Origin: Candidatus Tharpella sp.
GTDB lineage: Bacteria > Desulfobacterota > Anaeroferrophillalia > Anaeroferrophillales > Tharpellaceae
NCBI GenBank assembly: GCA_021163565.1
Contig: JAGGTT010000249.1
Location: 1-15,791, forward strand
Direction of reading: 5' to 3'
Length of the DNA stretch: 15,791 bases
The notes under the pieces were generated by a model that had not been told where the DNA came from, did no database searches, and saw nothing but the letters and a program-made list of their open reading frames with translations. A program made the position numbers and the translations under genes. Within the stretch, counting starts at the first letter, position 1; every line of letters begins with the position of its first letter. Shown here piece by piece: positions 1 to 8,035 of this stretch.

Positions 1-24
1 AATGCAAGTGGCTGTTTTTATTAT

Positions 25-101
25 TGGTCGGGACGAGAGGATTTGAACCTCCGACCACCTGAACCCCATTCAGGTACGCTACCAGGCTGCGCTACGTCCC
101 G
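25..101 (-). tRNA. tRNA-Pro (anticodon GGG)
   Basis: A full cloverleaf can be folded on the minus strand. The acceptor stem is CGGGACG with CGTCCCG, the discriminator base is A, and the 3' CCA is encoded (plus positions 25-27). The anticodon stem CCTGA/TCAGG closes the loop ATGGGGT, which puts GGG at anticodon positions 34-36 (plus 65-67), so it reads proline CCC and CCU codons. The T arm is GGAGG/CCTCT. Its first ten bases overlap the end of the upstream merR-like gene, whose stop codon lies in the acceptor stem. It is probably co-transcribed with, or processed from, the upstream operon; no separate promoter was seen. Confidence 0.96.
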
Positions 102-475
102 TTATTACTCTGGTTGTGATTTTGGATCATACTTCTGACGGCCAGGATCTCACTTTTCAAGTGAGCAATGCAGTCTGGGCCTGAATTATCTACTGCCTCT
201 TTGACTTTCGGTTCGGCAATCTTTTTACGACAACCCTCAATCGTAAAACGTTCTTCATGCAACAGGTGTTTGATCTGACAGAAGAGCACTACATCCGCTC
301 GCCGGTAGAGGCGCTGCTTGGATTTGCTTTTCTCAGGTTTGATTGCCGTAAACTCTTTTTCCCAGTAACGCAGGACGTAGGGTTTGACGCCCACCACCTG
401 GCTGGCTTCACCGATGCGGAAATAGAGTTTATCCGGGATTCTATCGACTGAGGCCACTTCTGCCTCTCTCAGCAA
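92..475 (-). CDS. MerR-family transcriptional regulator (operon-terminal, IHF-associated type)
   Basis: This is a 127-residue protein with an N-terminal MerR-type winged helix-turn-helix: the LYFRIGEASQVVGVKPYVLR segment (residues 18-37), then YWEKEF and a QRLYRRADV wing (about 55-63). A short helical tail follows and there is no obvious effector-binding domain or cysteine cluster, so the ligand is unknown. It lies directly downstream of ihfA, an arrangement I know from deltaproteobacterial phe operons. The assigned start is TTG at 475, and AGAAGG, overlapping the ihfA TAG stop, is its likely ribosome-binding site. The spacing is rather long (13 bases), so the exact start is uncertain. The TAG stop (92-94) is inside the tRNA-Pro acceptor stem, giving a ten-base overlap. 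The family assignment is confident; the target genes are not known. Confidence 0.85.
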   Translation of the reverse strand: MLREAEVASVDRIPDKLYFRIGEASQVVGVKPYVLRYWEKEFTAIKPEKSKSKQRLYRRADVVLFCQIKHLLHEERFTIEGCRKKIAEPKVKEAVDNSGPDCIAHLKSEILAVRSMIQNHNQSNNGT

Positions 476-492
476 ATTATTAACAATACCTT

Positions 493-768
493 CTAAGAGT
501 TGAGCTGATCTCTCAAAACGTTGCTTGACTTAAAACTTAAAACCCGACGAGCTGAGATAGTGATCTCCTCTCCGGTTTGCGGGTTACGCCCGCGACGAGG
601 TTTCTTCTCCCGCAGGTTGAAGCTTCCGAAGCCGGATATTTTTACATTCTCACCCTTTTCAAGGCTCTCTTTGATAATATCAAAAATCGATTCGACCATA
701 CTGGCCGCCTCTCTTTTTGAAACTCCAATCCGCTCGTAAACCAACCCAACCATATCGGCTTTTGTCAT
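493..768 (-). CDS. ihfA: integration host factor subunit alpha
   Basis: This is a small basic DNA-bending protein of the HU/IHF family, acting with a beta subunit on nucleoid structure, transcription and recombination. The sequence shows the family core: ISGFGSFNLREKKPRRGRNP followed by QTGEEITISARRV, the beta-arm and the Pro that intercalates in DNA. Length is 91 residues from the chosen start, close to E. coli IhfA (99). A frame two codons longer begins with ATG at 774, but AGGTGA abuts that ATG. It sits six bases before the ATG at 768 (MTKADMVG), so I prefer 768. It lies 35 bases past the pheT stop, in the same order as the E. coli pheST-ihfA operon. The alpha label rests on this context and on motif similarity; HU or IHF-beta are less likely. 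Confidence 0.92.
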   Translation of the reverse strand: MTKADMVGLVYERIGVSKREAASMVESIFDIIKESLEKGENVKISGFGSFNLREKKPRRGRNPQTGEEITISARRVLSFKSSNVLRDQLNS

Positions 769-803
769 AATCATTCACCTATGCCTAACGATTGTTCAAA
801 AAA

Positions 804-3212
804 TCAGCGCACTTCGCCTTGAAATGTACTTTCTATTCCTGAGATCATTTTGGCAATAATCGCATTAACTTTTTTATCTGTCAAGGTTTTATTCATATCT
901 TGGAATGTAAGTCTGAAAGCCAGGCTCTTTTTCCCCTCCGGCAGAGTATCGCCCTGGAAGAGATCAAAAACCTCAACCGCAATCAACAATTTGTGCTGGT
1001 TGCGCATATAGTCAAGCAGGGTCACCGCAGTGATGGAACTATCCACCAAAAAGGCAAGATCCCGGTATACGGCCGGAAAACGGGCTAAGCCATGATAAGT
1101 AACTGAAATTCCAGCAGAAATTTCGAGCAGAGGTGTTAGGAAGAGTTCAAAGACAAAGACTTCCTGATCGAGATCATACGCCTGCGCTACCTGGTAATGA
1201 AGCTGACCGACACTGCCGACATTGCGCCCACCGAGTTTAATCATCGCGGCTCGACCCGGAATCAGGCAAGGGTAGTAATCTGAAGCAACAAACTCCAGCT
1301 CAAGTCTAAGGGTCGCGGCCAGCTCTTCCAGAACCCCTTTGAGATCAAAAAAATCAACCCCATTATCAGGAGAAGAAAAATGTTCCCGATAGCGCTGACC
1401 ACAGGCAACCGCACTGATAAAGAGCTCTTCGGACGGCTGTTTCTCGCCGGCCACATCATAAAATGTCCGGCCAACCTCAAACAAACGCACATTTTTAACG
1501 TTAACCCGGAGATTATCATTAAGATTGTTCAGCAGGCCCGGCAGTAGCGATGTCCGCATAACCGCCATTTCCGAACTGATTGGATTTTTGAGTTTAACGA
1601 AATTAAAAAACCGGCTCTCAGAAGCAAAATTCAGCTTGGTTACCGCCTGCGGGTCAATAAAACTGTAGTTAACCGCTTCACTGTAACCGCAAGTCAAAAC
1701 CGTCTCCCGCACCTGATTTAAGGCCACAACCTCGGGCACATCCAGAACTTCTGGAGCCGTCAGAACCGCAGCGGTCACCGGCACCCTATCGTAGCCAAAG
1801 AGCCGGGCGACCTCTTCAATAAGATCAACTTCACGTTCGAGATCAAAGCGCCAGGCCGGCGGGATGACCACCAAGCTGTCTTCAACTTCTTTGACAATTC
1901 TGATTTCAAGTCGGGCGAGAATATCTTTAATCGCGTTTAGATCGAGATCTAAACCAAGTAAGGCATTGGCTTTCGCGGGCCGGAACAAAATCTCGGGCAT
2001 CTGTCTCGGCTGCGGAGAGATATCGATCGCCCCGGCGGCCACTTTACCCCGGGCCAACTCCTGCAGAAGTTCCGCGGCCCGGTCGGCGGCCCGGTCGGTA
2101 GCTTCGGAATCAACCCCGCGTTCAAAACGGTAGGAGGCTTCGGTCCCGAGGTTTACGATTCGGGCCGAGCGCCTGATTGAGGCCGGCTGAAAAAAAGCGC
2201 TCTCAATCAGAACATTCTTAGTCGCGGCATTGATCTCGGAGTTCAAGCCGCCCATAATACCTGCAATCGCAACCGGCTCCTTGCCGTCACAGATCATCAG
2301 GGTATCGGGATCGATTGAACGTTCTTCTTCATCCAGAGTAACAAATTTTTTATCGCCGCCAGCCCGCCGGACATCTATCCGCGCATCGGCCAGAAGATCC
2401 AGATCAAATGCATGCAGCGGCTGGCCGGTTTCAAACATCACGTAGTTGCTGACATCGACAACATTACTGATCGGGCGCACCCCCGCCGCTTTCAGGCGGG
2501 CTTTAAGCCATAACGGCGACTCTCCCAGAACCACATCCTGAACCACGCGCCCAACATAACGGGGACAAAGATCAGGATCTGATACGGTAATCGATGCCAA
2601 ATCAGATGATTTAGATTCTGTCTCCTGAAGGCTGATTTCGGGAAGACTGAACTTACGTTTATAGATTGCGGCCAGCTCTCGGGCAACTCCGATAACGCTC
2701 AAACAGTCGCCGCGATTGGGGGTAATCTCAAACTCGAGAATTGTGTCCTGAAGTCCAAGAAGATCAATTACGGGTTTCCCCAGAGGCGAATTTTCAGGCA
2801 GAATCATAATCCCGGCAGACTCATCTTCCAAGCCCATTTCCGCAGTCGAACAGAGCATGCCAATCGAGACAACCCCGCGAATCTTCGCTTTTTTAATGGT
2901 CATCCCGTTGGGTAACCGGGTTTTCAATGGAGCCAGAGCGACAAAGTCACCAGCTTTCATATTGCTGGCTCCGCAGACAATCGTAAACTCTTCCTGGCCG
3001 TCAGTCACCTGACACAAAGAGAGCTTATCGGCTTCCGGATGTGGCTTAAGCGCAGTTATCTGTGCACTGATAACCCGGCTTAATTCATCCGGACAGAGCT
3101 TAGTGATTCCTGCCACCTCAAGCCCGGCCATAGTCAAACGTTCAGCCGCGGCTTCAGGGTCGATCCCGCTAAGGTCGACAAAATCGGATATCCAGTTCCA
3201 ACTTATGAGCAT
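804..3212 (-). CDS. pheT: phenylalanyl-tRNA synthetase beta subunit
   Basis: The beta chain of the alpha2-beta2 PheRS attaches phenylalanine to tRNA-Phe in the cytoplasm; beta carries tRNA binding and editing. At 802 residues it is full length. Visible parts are an N-terminal segment with an EMAP/OB-fold tRNA-binding domain at about 40-150 (VISAQITALKPHPEADKLSL), the conserved FEITPNRGDCLSVIGVAREL (161-180), a B3/B4 editing region at about 210-400, a B5 region around LFGYDRVP, and a C-terminal ferredoxin-like anticodon-binding domain at about 708-800 (ARFPAVYRDLAFLV). ATG at 3212 has GGAAG five bases upstream. Unlike in many genomes, it is separated from pheS by 124 bases that contain two palindromes (see those entries), so its expression may not simply follow pheS. 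Confidence 0.98.
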   Translation of the reverse strand: MLISWNWISDFVDLSGIDPEAAAERLTMAGLEVAGITKLCPDELSRVISAQITALKPHPEADKLSLCQVTDGQEEFTIVCGASNMKAGDFVALAPLKTRLPNGMTIKKAKIRGVVSIGMLCSTAEMGLEDESAGIMILPENSPLGKPVIDLLGLQDTILEFEITPNRGDCLSVIGVARELAAIYKRKFSLPEISLQETESKSSDLASITVSDPDLCPRYVGRVVQDVVLGESPLWLKARLKAAGVRPISNVVDVSNYVMFETGQPLHAFDLDLLADARIDVRRAGGDKKFVTLDEEERSIDPDTLMICDGKEPVAIAGIMGGLNSEINAATKNVLIESAFFQPASIRRSARIVNLGTEASYRFERGVDSEATDRAADRAAELLQELARGKVAAGAIDISPQPRQMPEILFRPAKANALLGLDLDLNAIKDILARLEIRIVKEVEDSLVVIPPAWRFDLEREVDLIEEVARLFGYDRVPVTAAVLTAPEVLDVPEVVALNQVRETVLTCGYSEAVNYSFIDPQAVTKLNFASESRFFNFVKLKNPISSEMAVMRTSLLPGLLNNLNDNLRVNVKNVRLFEVGRTFYDVAGEKQPSEELFISAVACGQRYREHFSSPDNGVDFFDLKGVLEELAATLRLELEFVASDYYPCLIPGRAAMIKLGGRNVGSVGQLHYQVAQAYDLDQEVFVFELFLTPLLEISAGISVTYHGLARFPAVYRDLAFLVDSSITAVTLLDYMRNQHKLLIAVEVFDLFQGDTLPEGKKSLAFRLTFQDMNKTLTDKKVNAIIAKMISGIESTFQGEVR

Positions 3213-3225
3213 TTATCTTCCAAAA

Positions 3226-3251
3226 AATTTAATGCGGGGTGAAACCCGCAA
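3226..3251 (-). terminator. possible attenuator hairpin just upstream of pheT
   Basis: On the minus strand the arms TGCGGG and CCCGCA form a 6-bp GC-rich stem with a six-base loop. ATTAAATTTTTT follows and runs into the pheT ribosome-binding site. The shape resembles an intrinsic terminator, but the T-run begins five or more bases after the stem and the stem is short. It may be an attenuator, a translation-control hairpin or chance. Confidence 0.25.
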
Positions 3252-3281
3252 CCCAAATATATTATTTAGCCCGCGAATAAG

Positions 3282-3303
3282 TGCTCTTATCAGAGCACTT
3301 TCT
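3282..3303. repeat. 8-bp perfect inverted repeat in the pheS-pheT gap
   Basis: The arms AAGTGCTC and GAGCACTT flank a six-base centre. On the plus strand the repeat is followed by a T-rich tract (TTCTTGTTTTTTC), so as a terminator it would work better against plus-strand transcripts, where no gene exists. On the minus strand it could stall polymerase or protect the pheS 3' end. Function is not established. Confidence 0.4.
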
Positions 3304-3336
3304 TGTTTTTTCAAACAGAAAATAACCTGTAAGGCA

Positions 3337-4353
3337 CTAAAACTGCTTTAAAAAACGCAGGTCATTGGCAAAAAACAGCCGCAGATCGTCGATCCCGTAA
3401 CGCAGCATCGCCAGGCGTTCGACACCCATGCCGAAAGCAAAGCCACTGTATTTTTCAGGGTCATAATCAACAAATTTATAGACTGCGGGATCAACCATGC
3501 CGCAACCTAAGATCTCAAGCCACCCGGTCCGACTGCAGACCCGGCACCCTTTACCCTTACACATCACACATTCAATATCGACTTCGGCGCTGGGTTCGGT
3601 AAAAGGAAAGTAGCTGGGCCGGAAACGAACCCCGGCTTTGCTGCCGAAAAAGGCATGCAGAAAGGTAACCAGAATCCCTTTAAGATCAGCGAAAGTCACC
3701 TGTTTATCAACCAGCAGACCTTCAATCTGATCAAACATCGGGGTATGGGTAAGATCGGAATCGCAACGGTAAACCCGGCCTGGAGCAATAATCTTGACCG
3801 GGGGCTCCTGGCCCTCCATAACCCGCACCTGAACCGGTGAGGTATGAGTCCGTAAAACAACATCATCGGAAATGTAGAAGGTATCCTGCATCTGGCGGGC
3901 GGGGTGATCTTTAGGAATATTAAGAGCTTCGAAATTGTAGTAGTCAATCTCTACTTCAGGTCCCTGAACGACACTGAATCCAAGTCTCTTGAAAATAGAA
4001 CAGACATCGTCCGTAACCCGGGTTACCGGATGAACCGTGCCGCGCGGCAGGCGCCGCCCGGGCAGGGTGACATCGACCGCACCGGCAATAATCTGACGTT
4101 CACGCTCGGCACCATCGAGAATTCGATGCGCCTCGATCAGAGCCTTCTGGATCTGTTCCTTGATCTGGTTGGCAAGTTTACCGATTACCGGTTTCTCTTC
4201 CCGCGGCAGATCGGCCAGACCCTTCAACAGAACCGTCAGATTACCCTTGCGGCCGAGAATATCGACCCGCAGAGATTCAATCTCATCAAGAGAAACCGCC
4301 TTATTTATCGCTACTTGAGCTTCGGCCAGCAGTCCCTGTAAACGGTTTTTCAT
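3337..4353 (-). CDS. pheS: phenylalanyl-tRNA synthetase alpha subunit
   Basis: This is the catalytic alpha chain of PheRS, a class II synthetase, 338 residues and full length. It starts with a helical tRNA-binding arm (about 1-85). Class II motif 2 is seen in [20 protein letters not shown] (192-211), and motif 3 in [19 protein letters not shown] (307-325). A phenylalanine-site loop, RTHTSPVQ, is at 168-175. A four-cysteine cluster (C262, C265, C270, C273) sits in the catalytic domain just before WLEILGCGM. This knuckle is known in many bacterial PheS proteins but absent from the E. coli one, and probably binds zinc. The ATG lies only seven bases past the rplT stop with no clear ribosome-binding site, so translation is probably coupled to rplT. 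Confidence 0.98.
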   Translation of the reverse strand: MKNRLQGLLAEAQVAINKAVSLDEIESLRVDILGRKGNLTVLLKGLADLPREEKPVIGKLANQIKEQIQKALIEAHRILDGAERERQIIAGAVDVTLPGRRLPRGTVHPVTRVTDDVCSIFKRLGFSVVQGPEVEIDYYNFEALNIPKDHPARQMQDTFYISDDVVLRTHTSPVQVRVMEGQEPPVKIIAPGRVYRCDSDLTHTPMFDQIEGLLVDKQVTFADLKGILVTFLHAFFGSKAGVRFRPSYFPFTEPSAEVDIECVMCKGKGCRVCSRTGWLEILGCGMVDPAVYKFVDYDPEKYSGFAFGMGVERLAMLRYGIDDLRLFFANDLRFLKQF

Positions 4354-4360
4354 AGACTAT

Positions 4361-4720
4361 CTAGTTAGCCAGAGCCGCGCTGGCAATATCAGCATATTTG
4401 CCGAATGCCCCCGGATCCGTAACTGCAATATCCGCTAGAATTTTGCGGTCGACTTCAACCTGGGCTTTAGTCAAACCGTCGATAAAGCGGCTATAGGAAA
4501 GACCATGCAGGCGAGCGGCAGCATTGATGCGCACGATCCAGAGACGCCGGAAATCACGTTTCCGGACGCGGCGGTCACGATAAGCATAATTTAAAGCCCT
4601 ATCAACCGTCTCGACTGCGGTACGATAAAGCTTACTGCGGCCCCCACGATAGCCTTTGGCCATCTTCAAAACTTTTTTATGTCTTCTGTGGGACTTAAAC
4701 CCACCTTTTACTCTCGGCAT
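4361..4720 (-). CDS. rplT: 50S ribosomal protein L20
   Basis: This is a 119-residue basic 23S rRNA-binding protein needed early in large-subunit assembly; E. coli L20 has 118 residues. The N-terminus [19 protein letters not shown] and the [15 protein letters not shown] segment are diagnostic. The frame stays open 17 codons further upstream, but ATG at 4720 has AGGAG nine bases before it and matches the family start, so the longer form is rejected. L20 is the known autoregulator of the rpmI-rplT unit in E. coli and B. subtilis. A candidate binding structure lies upstream of rpmI in this window. The 66-base gap to rpmI has a short GC hairpin (TGGCGG/CCGCCA) followed by an A-run. Confidence 0.98.
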   Translation of the reverse strand: MPRVKGGFKSHRRHKKVLKMAKGYRGGRSKLYRTAVETVDRALNYAYRDRRVRKRDFRRLWIVRINAAARLHGLSYSRFIDGLTKAQVEVDRKILADIAVTDPGAFGKYADIASAALAN

Positions 4721-4786
4721 TTTACAAAACTCCTGATTTTTTTGCTGGCGGCGGCATAGCTCTTCCGCCAAGCCTGTTATCTTCGG

Positions 4787-4984
4787 TTACAGGTAAGGCA
4801 GCATCCGTTTGATACCAGCCTGGTTGGCACTATCAAGCAATGTGGATTTACGCAAATTACGTTTGCGCTTCCGACTTTTACAATTCAGCAGGTGGCTGGC
4901 ATAAGCTTTCCGGCGGACAACTTTACCGGTACCGGTTACTTTAAAGCGCTTCTTGGCCCCACTGTTCGATTTCATCTTTGGCAT
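4787..4984 (-). CDS. rpmI: 50S ribosomal protein L35
   Basis: This is a 65-residue, very basic ribosomal protein with the conserved start MPKMKSNSGAKKRFKVTGTG and the motif CKSRKRKRNLRK. Both length and N-terminus match L35. The open frame continues 33 codons upstream, but that stretch is not L35-like. The ATG at 4984 has AAAGGAG about 12 bases upstream, so the start is set there. It sits between infC and rplT in the classical infC-rpmI-rplT unit. The 162-base gap to infC is unusually long for this operon and contains paired structures that probably control its translation. Confidence 0.97.
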   Translation of the reverse strand: MPKMKSNSGAKKRFKVTGTGKVVRRKAYASHLLNCKSRKRKRNLRKSTLLDSANQAGIKRMLPYL

Positions 4985-5013
4985 GATTTTCTTTTGCTCC
5001 TTTAAGTTCGGTT

Positions 5014-5033
5014 CTGCTGAGAATTCAACGCAG
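5014..5033 (-). promoter_or_regulatory. short hairpin just upstream of the rpmI ribosome-binding site
   Basis: On the minus strand the arms CTGC/GCAG and, after a two-base bulge, TGA/TCA close on the loop ATTC. The hairpin ends about 14 bases before AAAGGAG of rpmI. It could be the proximal part of an L20-responsive leader. It is small, so this is a weak call. Confidence 0.3.
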
Positions 5034-5064
5034 ACCATCAAATATTCATAAGTAGGTGCGAATT

Positions 5065-5108
5065 CAGCGCGAGTCAGCAACAAAAAAGCGGCTGACTATC
5101 GAGCGCTG
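5065..5108 (-). promoter_or_regulatory. candidate L20 autoregulatory stem between infC and rpmI
   Basis: On the minus strand, CAGCGC pairs with GCGCTG (6 bp). Then, after an asymmetric internal loop (TCGAT against C), AGTCAGC pairs with GCTGACT (7 bp), closing a 12-base loop that contains TTTTTT. In E. coli and B. subtilis L20 represses the rpmI-rplT part of this operon by binding structured mRNA upstream of rpmI or infC. The location and the interrupted double stem fit that role. Similarity to any known L20 leader family was not tested. Confidence 0.5.
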
Positions 5109-5146
5109 TTTCTATATAAAATTCAGAAGGAAGTTCAGCAAGCGTT

Positions 5147-5668
5147 CTATTTGATCTTTTTCACCGGCCCTAAAACCATCATCAGTTGACGGCCCTCCCG
5201 TTTGGCGTGCTGTTCAATCACCCCGTACTCTTTTACCCGTTCAGCGACTTTGACCAACAGGGCATGGCCTTGATCCGTATAGGCCATCTCCCGGCCCCGG
5301 AAACGAATCGTCACCTTAACCTTGTCCCCGGACTCAAGAAAGCGGACGATGCTGCGAATCTTGACCTCAAGGTCATGCACATCAGTACGCGGCCGCATTT
5401 TGATCTCTTTAACCTGAATTACGGTCTGCTTTTTCTTGGCCTCCTGGGCCCTTTTACTCTGCTGGTACTTAAACTTTCCGTAATCCATCACCTTACAGAC
5501 CGGCGGCTTGGCATGAGGTGAAACCTCAACCAGATCAAGCCCCCGCTCTTCAGCGTAGGTCAATGCCTCAATGGTATCAATAACTCCAATCTGCTCTCCG
5601 GCATCACCGATGAGCCTGACTTGAGGGATTTTTATCTGGCGATTGACTCTTACTTTTTCAGCAGCTAT
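5147..5668 (-). CDS. infC: translation initiation factor IF-3, starting at an AUA codon
   Basis: IF3 keeps 30S subunits free and proofreads start-codon and initiator-tRNA pairing. The protein has 173 residues in the usual two domains. The N-domain is about 1-75 ([16 protein letters not shown], then [16 protein letters not shown]), and the C-domain is about 85-173 ([17 protein letters not shown]). The first ATG/GTG/TTG in frame is a TTG at 5563, which would remove 35 conserved residues. Reading upstream gives ATA GCT GCT GAA AAA GTA, with AGGAGG four bases before the ATA at 5668. AUA is therefore the only sensible start. E. coli infC uses AUU, and IF3 rejects such codons, which gives negative feedback. 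The start lies inside thrS, overlapping it by 11 bases, so translation is also coupled. Confidence 0.95.
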   Translation of the reverse strand: MAAEKVRVNRQIKIPQVRLIGDAGEQIGVIDTIEALTYAEERGLDLVEVSPHAKPPVCKVMDYGKFKYQQSKRAQEAKKKQTVIQVKEIKMRPRTDVHDLEVKIRSIVRFLESGDKVKVTIRFRGREMAYTDQGHALLVKVAERVKEYGVIEQHAKREGRQLMMVLGPVKKIK

Positions 5669-7619
5669 GGGAACCTCCTACGGTATCTTGCAATTCGTCC
5701 TGCAGGTGACAAATAAAGTGATCAACACTCATCGATGCGAGGGTTTCGCCCTGCTTACGCAAACGAGGGGCAACCGTTTCCGACGCCACCTCCTGATCAC
5801 CTATAACTAACATGTATGGAATCTTATCGAGCTGAGACTCACGGATTTTCTTGCCCAGCTTCTCATTACGCAGATCGGTTGCGACCCTTATATCAGCATT
5901 TTTAAGGGCGCTGGCAACCCGTTCGGCATAATCATTATGGGCTTCGGTAACCGTCAATACCCGCACCTGCTCAGGGGCTAGCCAGAGAGGAAAGGCACCG
6001 GCATAGTGCTCAATCAGAATCCCGATAAAACGTTCAATAGAACCTAAAATAACCCGGTGCAGCATGACCGGACGATGTTTTTCACCATCGGCCCCGATAT
6101 AGTTGAGATCAAAGCGTTCCGGCAGAGTAAAATCACACTGGATAGTGGCACACTGCCACTCCCGGCCGAGAGCATCTTTAAGTTTGACATCAATCTTGGG
6201 GCCGTAAAAGGCACCATCACCGGCATTGACCTCATAATCGAGGTGGTTCTCCTCTAGGGCCTGAATCAGAGCTGCGGTCGCCCGTTCCCAGTCACGGTCA
6301 CTGCCGATTGACTTCTCTTCCGGCCGCGTACTCAACTCCATCGAATAGGAGAAACCGAAAACCTGCATGATATCAGCAACAAATTCGAGAATCTGCGTAA
6401 TCTCATCCTGCAACTGTTCCGGGGTACATATAATATGAGCATCATCCTGAGTAAAACAACGCACTCGCATGAGCCCATGGAGAACCCCGGAGGGCTCATG
6501 CCGGTGAACCGTTCCCAGTTCAAAATATCTTAACGGCAGATCCCGGTAACTGCGTAAACGGGAGTTATAAATCAGCATATGAGCGAGACAGTTCATCGGC
6601 TTAATGCCGTACTCCTGCCCTTCACCGGCACCATCGTCATCTTTGATCCGGGTGAAATACATATTCTCCCGGTAGTGCTCAAAGTGACCTGAACGCTTCC
6701 AGAGTTCCGCCTTCAGCATCTGCGGGCCCATGACAATATCATAGCCCCGTTTCAGGTGCTGACGCCGTTCGAAATCTTCTAGAATAGTTCTCAGCAACGC
6801 CCCTTTCGGGTGCCAGATAACGAAACCGGCACCGGCTTCATCCTGAATACTGAAAAGATCAAGCTCTTTACCAAGCTTGCGGTGATCCCGCTTTTTCGCT
6901 TCTTCGAGCCGGGTCAAATGTGCCGTCAACGCCTCTTTGTCGGCAAACGCAGTGCCGTAGATACGCTGCAGCATCTGGTTTTTTTCACTGCCGCGCCAAT
7001 AGGCCCCGGCCACACTCAAGAGTTTGAAAGAGCCCTTGAGATAGGAGGCATTGGGCAGGTGCGGCCCGCGGCAGAGATCAACAAATTCACCGCTCTGATA
7101 AAGAGAAAGTTTTTCATCTTCGGGCAGATCTTCAATCAGCTCGACTTTATACTTTTCACCCATCCCGGTAAAAAGATCGATCGCCTCCTGACGCTCGACC
7201 TCACGCCGGACAAAGCGGCGGCCCTTCTTGATATTGGCCTTCATCTGCTTCTCAATCGCACGCAGATCTTCAGGCGTAAAAGGGCTTTCTATATCAAAAT
7301 CGTAATAAAAACCATCTTTTATCGCAGGGCCAATGGTAACTTTAGCTTTCGGAAAGAGCTCCTGCACGGCTTCAGCCATAACATGAGCTGCACTGTGCCG
7401 TAAAACTTCAAGGCCTGCATCCGAATCTTTCTCAACCAGAAAGATCTCATCGCCATCAGCCGGCACGCTCTTTAAATCAAGAATTTCCTCGCCCACCCGG
7501 GCCGCAACCACCTCTTTAAGACGCGGTTTATCCTGCTCAATTATCAGATCAAGCAGGCTGCGACCGTCAGCTTCAAGCTCTACGGGCGATGATTTATCTG
7601 ACAGATGGAGAGTCAGCAT
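5658..7619 (-). CDS. thrS: threonyl-tRNA synthetase
   Basis: This class II synthetase charges tRNA-Thr and removes mischarged serine. Length is 653 residues (E. coli ThrS 642). Domains in order are TGS (1-62), the editing domain with HxxxH (H75, H79) and DLCRGPH (C183, H186), the catalytic core with zinc ligands C344, H395 and H521, motif 2 around [18 protein letters not shown], motif 3 [15 protein letters not shown], and the C-terminal anticodon-binding domain (about 550-650). All key residues are present. ATG at 7619 has AAGG eight bases upstream. The TGA stop lies within infC, and its last codons carry the infC ribosome-binding site. It is the first gene of the thrS-to-tRNA-Pro unit. A hairpin with T-run in the upstream gap may control entry of transcripts. 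Confidence 0.98.
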   Translation of the reverse strand: MLTLHLSDKSSPVELEADGRSLLDLIIEQDKPRLKEVVAARVGEEILDLKSVPADGDEIFLVEKDSDAGLEVLRHSAAHVMAEAVQELFPKAKVTIGPAIKDGFYYDFDIESPFTPEDLRAIEKQMKANIKKGRRFVRREVERQEAIDLFTGMGEKYKVELIEDLPEDEKLSLYQSGEFVDLCRGPHLPNASYLKGSFKLLSVAGAYWRGSEKNQMLQRIYGTAFADKEALTAHLTRLEEAKKRDHRKLGKELDLFSIQDEAGAGFVIWHPKGALLRTILEDFERRQHLKRGYDIVMGPQMLKAELWKRSGHFEHYRENMYFTRIKDDDGAGEGQEYGIKPMNCLAHMLIYNSRLRSYRDLPLRYFELGTVHRHEPSGVLHGLMRVRCFTQDDAHIICTPEQLQDEITQILEFVADIMQVFGFSYSMELSTRPEEKSIGSDRDWERATAALIQALEENHLDYEVNAGDGAFYGPKIDVKLKDALGREWQCATIQCDFTLPERFDLNYIGADGEKHRPVMLHRVILGSIERFIGILIEHYAGAFPLWLAPEQVRVLTVTEAHNDYAERVASALKNADIRVATDLRNEKLGKKIRESQLDKIPYMLVIGDQEVASETVAPRLRKQGETLASMSVDHFICHLQDELQDTVGGSHSC

Positions 7620-7753
7620 AGAATAAACCTTGAAAAAATATGTTTAAACAACACCCGCGTTAAAGGCTGAAGCTTAGTCTTAAAATATATCCGCTGACGC
7701 TAAAATCCGACCCTGATACAAGCTAAGTCGAGACCGCATCAAGGTTTGAAGCT

Positions 7754-7818
7754 CAAAACAAAAATAGAGGAATCACCCGGCATCCGCAGATAAAAACCCA
7801 CCGACCGTGACACCTCTA
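7754..7818 (-). terminator. terminator or attenuator between tRNA-Val and thrS
   Basis: On the minus strand, TAGAGG pairs with CCTCTA, and inside it TCAC pairs with GTGA across a small internal loop. The 54-base hairpin is followed at once by TTTTTGTTTTG. It could end the tRNA-Val transcript, or act as an attenuator deciding how much transcription reaches thrS. No T-box core sequence was seen. No convincing separate promoter was found in the remaining 134 bases before thrS. Confidence 0.45.
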
Positions 7819-7829
7819 ACAGATTTTAA

Positions 7830-7904
7830 TGGTAGGCACAGGCGGATTTGAACCGCCGACTTCTACCGTGTCAAGGTAGCGCTCTCCCCCTGAGCTATGC
7901 GCCT
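7830..7904 (-). tRNA. tRNA-Val (anticodon GAC)
   Basis: The acceptor stem AGGCGCA pairs with TGTGCCT (one G-T pair), followed by A and an encoded CCA (plus 7830-7832). The D arm is GCTC/GAGC, the anticodon stem CTACC/GGTAG closes the loop TTGACAC (anticodon GAC), and the T arm is GGCGG/CCGCC. Total length is 75 bases. It has its own promoter about 45 bases upstream and is the first gene ahead of thrS. Confidence 0.96.
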
Positions 7905-7947
7905 ACATTTTCTGGTGCTTTTGCCGACTAGCAGCGGCGGAGGAGCT

Positions 7948-7975
7948 AGTTAACAATTTTATCCAGTATTGTCAA
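7948..7975 (-). promoter_or_regulatory. sigma-70 promoter for tRNA-Val
   Basis: On the minus strand a perfect -35 TTGACA is followed after 16 bases by TTAACT as the likely -10. A GC-rich stretch follows at the expected start of transcription, as is common for stable-RNA promoters under stringent control. It points at tRNA-Val and possibly, by read-through, at thrS. The -10 matches the consensus poorly, so its exact position is uncertain. Confidence 0.55.
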
Positions 7976-8006
7976 GCCTTTTTCCGCACATTCCGGGTAA
8001 ATTATC

Positions 8007-8026
8007 ATGGCCAGATCGGGGGCCAT
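8007..8026 (-). terminator. weak hairpin after cysS
   Basis: The arms ATGGCC/GGCCAT (6 bp, eight-base loop) begin 10 bases after the cysS stop codon and are followed by GATAATTT rather than a real T-run. It may mark the cysS 3' end but is a poor intrinsic terminator. Confidence 0.25.
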
Positions 8027-8035
8027 TCACGCCCA

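Noticed and set aside
3904..4341. 145-codon plus-strand frame opposite pheS
   Set aside because: It is antisense to a complete pheS and has no family signature.
4721..4771. Longer L20 with 17 extra N-terminal residues
   Set aside because: The extension contains the ribosome-binding site of the true ATG at 4720 and is not found in L20 proteins.
6810..7403. 197-codon plus-strand frame opposite thrS
   Set aside because: It lies entirely within a certain thrS gene and shows no recognisable domain.
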